A stretch of DNA of 27,554 nucleotides. Origin: an uncultured Ruminococcus sp. (GTDB taxonomy: Bacteria; Bacillota; Clostridia; Oscillospirales; CAG-272). Position numbers and translations under genes: made by a program. Positions 23,624 to 27,554 of this stretch are shown one piece after another (the stretch's first letter is position 1; each line of letters starts with the position of its first letter). The DNA lies in contig CACZSA010000152.1 in assembly GCA_902783705.1 (NCBI GenBank), forward strand, positions 1 to 27,554. The letters are read 5' to 3'. Under the pieces are notes generated by a model. That model was given only the letters and a program-made list of their open reading frames with translations, was not told the DNA's origin and ran no database searches.

Positions 23624-24397
23624 ATGTACACAACCGAACAAATCACCGCCGCCCTCTCCCGCATCGGGATGGAATACGACCCGGATGCCGCCCCGACACC
23701 GGAGCTCCTCTCCGACATTCAGTTCGCCATGGCGACGCACGTGCCCTACGAAAACCTCGACATCGTCGCCGGGATCCCGCTCTCTCTCGACTACGGCGCC
23801 CTCTACGACAAGATCGTCGTCCGTCACCGCGGGGGCTACTGCTTCGAGATCAACGGCTTCCTCGGCGAGCTGCTCCGCTCCCTCGGCTACAAGGTGAGCG
23901 AGCTCATGGCGCGGTATCTGCGCGGGGAAACCGAGATCCCGATGCGGCGTCACCGGGTCATCATCGCGGAGGCGTCGGACGGCACGCGCTGGATCTGCGA
24001 CGCGGGGATCGGTCAGGCGGCGTTCAAGCGTCCCCTGCCCTTCGAGGACGGCGTGGAGACAACCGTCTGCGGGGAGACCTACCGTCTCGGACGGGAGCCC
24101 TTCTTCGGATGGGTGATTTCCGACTGGCACAAGGGGGCATGGAGACGGTTCTACAGCTTCACCGAGGAGATTCAGCTGAACATCGACTACGTGATGCCGT
24201 CGTTCTGGTGCGAGCATGCGCCGGAGAGTCCGTTCCGCGATGAGCCCGCCCTCTCGATCAAGACGGAGGAGGGCCGGATCACGGTCGACGGCGACATGTT
24301 CCGCATCTGGCACGGGGAGACGCCGTTCGAGAAGAAGATCGGGGACGACGGCGAACGCGCGGAGATCTACCGGAAGTATTTCGGGATCGAACTGTAA
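23624..24397 (+). CDS. Arylamine N-acetyltransferase family protein
   Basis: A 257-residue protein of the arylamine N-acetyltransferase family, which transfers acetyl from acetyl-CoA to aromatic amines or hydrazines. The catalytic triad is visible: Cys73 in RGGYCFE, His110 in RRHRVIIA and Asp126 in CDAGIGQ. THVPYENLDI (38-47) is also conserved. Family members inside biosynthetic clusters can act as amide synthases, so the native substrate is open. I choose the ATG at 23624, seven bases after AGGAG; the ATG at 23618 is too close to it. It ends the operon and is followed by a strong terminator. Confidence 0.92.
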   Translation: MYTTEQITAALSRIGMEYDPDAAPTPELLSDIQFAMATHVPYENLDIVAGIPLSLDYGALYDKIVVRHRGGYCFEINGFLGELLRSLGYKVSELMARYLRGETEIPMRRHRVIIAEASDGTRWICDAGIGQAAFKRPLPFEDGVETTVCGETYRLGREPFFGWVISDWHKGAWRRFYSFTEEIQLNIDYVMPSFWCEHAPESPFRDEPALSIKTEEGRITVDGDMFRIWHGETPFEKKIGDDGERAEIYRKYFGIEL

Positions 24398-24404
24398 TAA
24401 AGGG

Positions 24405-24435
24405 AAAGGGACTGCCGCAAAAACAGTCCCTTTTT
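24405..24435 (+). terminator. Strong intrinsic terminator of the threonine aldolase-nat operon
   Basis: AAAGGGACTG (24405-24414) pairs perfectly with CAGTCCCTTT (24424-24433) around a nine-base loop, and the T-run continues to 24435. On the minus strand the hairpin is also followed by T-rich sequence, so it probably also ends the convergent padR-DUF2812 transcript. Confidence 0.92.
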
Positions 24436-24449
24436 GATTTGTTCGGTGC

Positions 24450-24989
24450 TTATTCGTAGATCTCCCCGTCGTCCTTCAGGCGCTTGATCTTCTTCCAGAG
24501 CTTCCAGATCCCCCAGCAGCAGAGGGCGCAGAGGGCCAGATTGATCAGCCCGAGCAGGCTGATCGGATTGCGCCAGAGATAGAAAATCCACAGGTTATAG
24601 GCTCCGGCATAGAAATTGACGCCCGCGATCAGCGCGACGAGCCAGAGAATCCGGATGAGATGCTTCATGCGCGATTCCTTGTCCGAGAAGACCTCAAACG
24701 GGCCGTCCGCCGTCTTTCTGCGGTAGTACGCCCAGCGGTAAACCGAGCCCAGATGCTCGACGCCGGTCTCCTCGAGGAACTTGAAATACTGCTGAGACTC
24801 CGGATGGTTCGGTCCGTGCTCGAGCAGCTCCATCGCGACCTGATACTCGCCGGGCTCCGTCTCCTCGAAATCATAGCGGAACAGCCCGACAGCGATGAGG
24901 GAAAGGCCCTTTGCCGCCATCTCGTTCAGCCATGCCTCCTCCTTGTCGAAATCCCAGCCCCATATCAGCTTGTGTACGGTTTTTCTCAT
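24450..24989 (-). CDS. DUF2812 domain membrane protein
   Basis: A 179-residue protein of the DUF2812 type, commonly encoded right after a PadR regulator in Bacillota. The N-terminal soluble part (about 1-110) starts RKTVHKLIWGWDFDKEEAWLNEMAAKG and continues with aromatic-rich sequence. Two hydrophobic segments follow (about 112-135 and 142-165), then a charged tail. The ATG overlaps the padR stop as ATGA, with GGGGG upstream, so the two are translationally coupled. The biochemical function of the family is unknown; a role as a membrane sensor or effector under PadR control is inference. Confidence 0.82.
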   Translation of the reverse strand: MRKTVHKLIWGWDFDKEEAWLNEMAAKGLSLIAVGLFRYDFEETEPGEYQVAMELLEHGPNHPESQQYFKFLEETGVEHLGSVYRWAYYRRKTADGPFEVFSDKESRMKHLIRILWLVALIAGVNFYAGAYNLWIFYLWRNPISLLGLINLALCALCCWGIWKLWKKIKRLKDDGEIYE

Positions 24990-25303
24990 TTGTTTTCCCC
25001 CAATATCCGCGCGCCGTTTTCGTACAGCTCCCGGAGCCGCGCGAACTCGCCCCGGAGAACCTCCCGCCCCGATGGCGTGATCCGGTATTTCTTCTGTCTT
25101 CCGCCCTCGCCGCCGTCCGGGACGCTTTCGATCCATCCCTTCGTGACCAGCGTGCTGAGCGCGCCGTAGAGCGTCCCCGCCGCCAGACGGACCCGCCCGC
25201 CGGACAGGGCTTCCGCGTTCTGCATGATCCCGTATCCGTGCATCGGCTCCGTGAGCGACAGAAGGATATAATAGACCGCCTCGGTCAATGCCGCTTCTGC
25301 CAT
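24986..25303 (-). CDS. PadR family transcriptional regulator
   Basis: A 105-residue winged-helix regulator of the PadR family (short, subfamily 2 type). Typical stretches are EAVYYILLSLTEPMHGYGIMQ, the recognition-helix region AAGTLYGALSTLVTKGWIE and the wing KKYRITPSGREVLRGE. A terminal helix for dimerisation follows. The ATG at 25303 has GAGGTGATG upstream; a TTG 15 bases earlier lies within that site and is rejected. Its promoter at 25366-25394 is overlapped by an inverted repeat, which suggests autorepression. PadR proteins usually respond to small, often aromatic or drug-like ligands. Confidence 0.92.
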   Translation of the reverse strand: MAEAALTEAVYYILLSLTEPMHGYGIMQNAEALSGGRVRLAAGTLYGALSTLVTKGWIESVPDGGEGGRQKKYRITPSGREVLRGEFARLRELYENGARILGENK

Positions 25304-25350
25304 TTCATCACCTCGCAAAAATATCGTCCTCCGATCTATCCGTTTCCGTT

Positions 25351-25367
25351 ATATCGGCTGACGATAT
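25351..25367. promoter_or_regulatory. Inverted repeat over the padR -10 box (candidate PadR operator)
   Basis: ATATCG (25351-25356) and CGATAT (25362-25367) form a perfect inverted repeat with a five-base centre, overlapping the inner end of the -10 box and the predicted start of padR transcription. A further ATATCG half-site lies exactly 30 bp away at 25321-25326 in the leader. It differs from the ATGT/ACAT operator known for some PadR proteins, so the assignment is by position. Confidence 0.5.
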
Positions 25368-25394
25368 TATAGCACAGTCCCTCTCCCCTGTCAA
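25366..25394 (-). promoter_or_regulatory. Consensus promoter of padR-DUF2812
   Basis: On the minus strand a perfect TTGACA (25394-25389), a 17-base spacer and a perfect TATAAT (25371-25366) give a full consensus promoter. The start would be near 25359, with a 56-base leader. Such a strong promoter fits a gene pair held down by its own repressor. Confidence 0.88.
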
Positions 25395-25410
25395 GGGGTC
25401 CGACATAAAA

Positions 25411-26376
25411 TTATTTGTTTTTTTTCGTTTCCCATTCTTCCCGCAGCACGAGGGCTTCTTCGAGGAGGCGGTCGGGCGATTTCATCCGGCCTCCCTCGTC
25501 GGGCGCGAGCCGCAGGGCGTCGGGATAGCGGCGGAACCAGATCATCTGCCGCTTGGCGTAGTGGCGCGTCGCGAGCTTGATCGCCGCCGTGACGTCCGCA
25601 AGCGGACATTCCCCGCGGAAATACGGGAGAAATTCCTTGTATCCGATGGCCTGCGCCGCCGTCCGCGCGACCTCCCTCCCCGGAGCGAAGAGAGCGCGCG
25701 CCTCCGCTTCCAGTCCGCCCGCCATCATGAGGTCAACCCGCCGCTCGATCCGCTCGTAGAGGAGGGCGCGGTCCTCGAAGGTCAGAATGATCGGGCAGTC
25801 GTCGTAGGGGATCTCCCCGGCGGTCTGGGCGCGGTCGGTCTCCGTCTTCGTCTTCCCCGTCGTCTCATAGATCTCGAGCGCGCGGACCACCCGGCGGACG
25901 TTGTTCGGGTGAATGGCCTCTGCCGCCGCGGGATCGACCGCTTTGAGCCGCGCGTGAAGGGCCTCCGGTCCGTGTTCCTCCGCGTAGGCGAAGAGCGAGG
26001 CCACCAGCTCTTCATCCCGCTCGCCCTCGCCGAAGCCCGTGATCCGCATCAGCGCGTCGTAATACATCCCGGTCCCGCCGCAGAGGATGGGCAGGTGATG
26101 CCGGGCGTCGATCTGCGCGATCACCGGGGCGGCCAGGCGGGCGTAATCGGCGGCGGAGAACTCCTCCTCCGGGTCCATGATGTCGAACATGTGATGCGCA
26201 ACGCCGTCCCGCTCGTCCATGTCCGGGGTCGCCGTCCCGACGTCCATCCCGCGGTAGAGCTGCATTGAGTCGCAGGAGACGACCTCGCCCCCGAGCGCCT
26301 TGGCCAGCCCGATCGCAAGCCCCGTCTTTCCCGACGCCGTCGGTCCGAGGACGGAGAGCGTCCTGATTTTCTCCAT
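25411..26376 (-). CDS. miaA: tRNA dimethylallyltransferase MiaA
   Basis: A 321-residue MiaA, which adds a dimethylallyl group to N6 of A37 in tRNAs that read codons starting with U. The P-loop GPTASGKT is at 11-18, followed by VVSCDSMQLYRGMDVGTATP, VAHHMFDIMDPEEEFSAADY, ILCGGTGMYYDAL and, near the C-terminus, QAIGYKEFLPYFRGE and TRHYAKRQMIWFRR. Length and motifs are complete. It has its own promoter at 26412-26440 and is divergent from the NusG-II gene. No clear terminator separates it from padR, so some read-through is possible. Confidence 0.96.
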   Translation of the reverse strand: MEKIRTLSVLGPTASGKTGLAIGLAKALGGEVVSCDSMQLYRGMDVGTATPDMDERDGVAHHMFDIMDPEEEFSAADYARLAAPVIAQIDARHHLPILCGGTGMYYDALMRITGFGEGERDEELVASLFAYAEEHGPEALHARLKAVDPAAAEAIHPNNVRRVVRALEIYETTGKTKTETDRAQTAGEIPYDDCPIILTFEDRALLYERIERRVDLMMAGGLEAEARALFAPGREVARTAAQAIGYKEFLPYFRGECPLADVTAAIKLATRHYAKRQMIWFRRYPDALRLAPDEGGRMKSPDRLLEEALVLREEWETKKNK

Positions 26377-26411
26377 GATTCCGGTACTCCGCTTCTGCTT
26401 GATTTTCCTCC

Positions 26412-26440
26412 ATCATACCACATCCCGCGCGGTTAGTCAA
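26412..26440 (-). promoter_or_regulatory. Promoter of miaA
   Basis: On the minus strand TTGACT (26440-26435), a 17-base spacer and TATGAT (26417-26412), with TGG before the -10 box, make a strong sigma-A-type promoter. The start would be near 26405, 29 bases before the miaA ATG. Confidence 0.8.
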
Positions 26441-26497
26441 CACCCACCCCGGAGTTAGCGATATGCAACCAAAAATCCGTCGATCCGTCCGAACCCC

Positions 26498-26526
26498 TTG
26501 ACAACGGCGGATTTTCATGCTATGAT
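26498..26526 (+). promoter_or_regulatory. Promoter of the NusG-II/Gx transporter pair
   Basis: A perfect TTGACA (26498-26503), a 17-base spacer and TATGAT (26521-26526). Seven bases further is the A of the ATG at 26533, so the mRNA would carry almost no leader. The -35 box lies in the loop of an imperfect inverted repeat, AAAATCCG (26472-26479) and CGGATTTT (26508-26515). Confidence 0.8.
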
Positions 26527-26532
26527 GGACAC

Positions 26533-26931
26533 ATGAAAAAGATGACAAAAAACCAAACGATCCCGCTCCTCTGTGTGCTCGCCGTCCTTGTGCTCTGCGC
26601 CGCGGGGGCGTGGATCCTTCATAACCGCCGCGCGCCCGGGACGGTGGCGAACATCTACCGGGACGGCGTCTGCGTGCGCTCCGTCGATCTCTCGCGGGTG
26701 CCGGAGCCGTACGAATTCACACTCTCGGACGCCTCCGGGGAGAACACGGTCCGCGTGGAGCCGGGACGCATCCGCATCGTCTCTGCGGACTGCCCGGACA
26801 AGATCTGCGTCGAGGCCGGGTGGATCTCGGACAGCGCGGCGCCGATCGTCTGCCTGCCGCACCGCCTCGTCATCCGCCTCGAGGAGAGTCCTGCGGACGA
26901 GGCGCTCCGGCTCGACGGCGTCTCCGGATGA
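26533..26931 (+). CDS. NusG domain II-containing membrane-anchored protein
   Basis: A 132-residue protein with one N-terminal hydrophobic segment (about 10-29, IPLLCVLAVLVLCAAGAW) and an extracytoplasmic NusG domain II-like beta domain. Its signature is complete: NIYRDGVCVRSVDL, RIRIVSADCPDKICVEAGWI and PIVCLPHRLVIRLE. The two cysteines of CPDKIC and the one in IVCLPH are conserved in the family. Such genes usually sit beside a Gx transporter gene, as here, and often near flavin-transfer or Rnf-like electron transport genes; the function is not established. No Shine-Dalgarno sequence precedes the ATG, and the promoter predicts a leaderless message. Confidence 0.88.
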   Translation: MKKMTKNQTIPLLCVLAVLVLCAAGAWILHNRRAPGTVANIYRDGVCVRSVDLSRVPEPYEFTLSDASGENTVRVEPGRIRIVSADCPDKICVEAGWISDSAAPIVCLPHRLVIRLEESPADEALRLDGVSG

Positions 26932-26940
26932 GGTGAAGCC

Positions 26941-27447
26941 ATGCATAAAAACGTCCGGCGTCTGGTTTTCGACGCGCTTCTCACCGCCATTGCCCTGACG
27001 ATCTTCGTGATCGAGCTGCACATCCCCCTCTCCGTCGGCATTCCGGGGGTCAAACTGGGGCTGGCGAACATTGTGACGGTCGTCGCCGTCTTCATCTTCA
27101 CCCCCGCGGACGCGGCGGGGATTCTTCTCGCGCGCATTCTCCTCGGCGGCATCTTCTCCGGGCAGATCATGGCGCTCTGGTACAGCCTCGCGGGAGGACT
27201 CCTCTGCTTCTGCTCGATGCTCGTCACCCGCCGCCTCCTCGACAGATCGCAGATCTGGCTCGCGAGCGTCATCGGCGCGGTCTTCCACAATATCGGTCAG
27301 CTCCTCGTCGCCGCCGCCGTCACCCGCACCCTCGCGGTCTTCTGGTATTTCCCGATCCTCACGGTTTCGGGGATCCTCGCGGGCCTGTTCACGGGCGTCG
27401 CCGGGCAATTCACCGCCGCGCGGGTCGAAAAAGTCATCCGGAAATGA
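26941..27447 (+). CDS. Gx transporter family protein (heptaprenyl diphosphate synthase component I-like)
   Basis: A 168-residue integral membrane protein with about five hydrophobic segments, of the family annotated Gx transporter or Hpre_diP_synt_I. Typical stretches are ALTIFVIELHIPLSVGIPGVKLGLANIVTV, the GGIFSGQIMALWYSLAGGLLCF loop and VIGAVFHNIGQLLVAA. It resembles the S components of ECF-type transporters, but no ligand is known. It follows the NusG-II gene by nine bases, with GAGGTGAAG upstream of the ATG, and ends at a bidirectional terminator. Confidence 0.87.
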   Translation: MHKNVRRLVFDALLTAIALTIFVIELHIPLSVGIPGVKLGLANIVTVVAVFIFTPADAAGILLARILLGGIFSGQIMALWYSLAGGLLCFCSMLVTRRLLDRSQIWLASVIGAVFHNIGQLLVAAAVTRTLAVFWYFPILTVSGILAGLFTGVAGQFTAARVEKVIRK

Positions 27448-27454
27448 AAAACAA

Positions 27455-27486
27455 AAAAGAGCCCCCGCGGGAGCTCTTTTCGTTTT
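27455..27486. terminator. Bidirectional intrinsic terminator
   Basis: AAAAGAGC (27455-27462) pairs perfectly with GCTCTTTT (27473-27480), with a GC-rich centre. T-rich sequence follows on the plus strand to 27486 and on the minus strand as TTTTTTGTTTTT. It ends the Gx transporter operon and the convergent gene whose stop is at 27493. Confidence 0.9.
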
Positions 27487-27492
27487 GCCGAA

Positions 27493-27554
27493 TTACTGAA
27501 CCTTCGCAAGGGCCGCGTCCGCCTTCTCGATGAGGGCCGTGCGGTCGCCGTAGA
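27493..27554 (-). CDS. C-terminal end of an unidentified protein (partial)
   Basis: The last 19 codons of a minus-strand gene, ending YGDRTALIEKADAALAKVQ and TAA, followed a few bases later by the bidirectional terminator. The helical, Ala/Lys-rich tail has the codon use of the neighbouring genes, which with the terminator placement supports a real gene end. It is too short to name; the rest lies beyond the window. Confidence 0.6.
   Translation of the reverse strand, partial: YGDRTALIEKADAALAKVQ

Noticed and set aside
21829..23718. A 629-codon open frame on the minus strand opposite fbp
   Set aside because: Antisense shadow of a clear class III FBPase gene; no ribosome binding site or recognisable motif.
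25385..25398. CCCCT-GTCA-AGGGG hairpin as the miaA terminator
   Set aside because: No T-run follows on the minus strand, and the loop is part of the padR -35 box, so a promoter explanation is better.
1..27554. CRISPR arrays, tRNA/rRNA genes, insertion sequences, phage or toxin-antitoxin modules
   Set aside because: No regularly spaced repeats, cloverleaf-like sequence in gaps, transposase motifs or terminal inverted repeats were seen.

Overview
The window reads as a GC-rich, endospore-forming member of the Bacillota (Clostridia-like), probably an uncultured gut or anaerobic lineage. The grounds are the sporulation genes yqfC, yqfD and ylbJ, the Firmicutes-type order yqfC-yqfD-phoH-ybeY-era-recO, a class III fructose-1,6-bisphosphatase, MutS2, PadR/DUF2812 and NusG-II/Gx transporter pairs, and strong GGAGG ribosome binding sites. 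No rRNA, tRNA, CRISPR array, insertion sequence or phage gene was seen, and no gene-free stretch exceeds about 235 bases.

Left third (1-8526, minus strand). One apparent operon starts from a promoter at 8498-8526 with an 18-bp palindrome just downstream. Its order is sugar-phosphate isomerase/epimerase-like TIM barrel, rhamnulokinase (rhaB), L-rhamnose isomerase (rhaA), CapA-like lipoprotein with a degenerate active site, two tandem lipoprotein N-acetylmuramoyl-L-alanine amidases, an AEC-family permease and a SIS-domain sugar isomerase-like protein cut by the window edge. No rhamnulose-1-phosphate aldolase is present here. The mixture of rhamnose catabolism with envelope lipoproteins is the oddest feature of the window.

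Middle (8540-17053). mutS2 (minus) is divergent from an XRE-type regulator (plus). The two promoters overlap at their -10 boxes around a perfect 10-bp palindrome. The regulator's C-terminal part is much less GC-rich than its surroundings. Then comes the conserved minus-strand block yqfC-yqfD-phoH-ybeY-era-recO: sporulation, an ATPase, rRNA maturation, ribosome assembly and recombination repair. It has a sigma-E-like promoter upstream of yqfC and a possible vegetative promoter inside yqfD.

Right (17129-24435, plus strand). ylbJ stands alone, divergent from yqfC. A six-gene operon follows: threonine aldolase-like PLP enzyme, AlkZ-related protein, SDR oxidoreductase, Gfo/Idh/MocA oxidoreductase, class III fbp and arylamine N-acetyltransferase. 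It has a good promoter at its head and a strong hairpin terminator at its end.

Right end (24450-27554). A padR-DUF2812 pair (minus) has a consensus promoter overlapped by an inverted repeat. miaA (minus) is divergent from a NusG domain II protein plus Gx transporter pair (plus), whose promoter would give a nearly leaderless mRNA. A bidirectional terminator follows, then the last 19 codons of an unidentified minus-strand gene. All assignments come from reading motifs and gene order; no database search was run.
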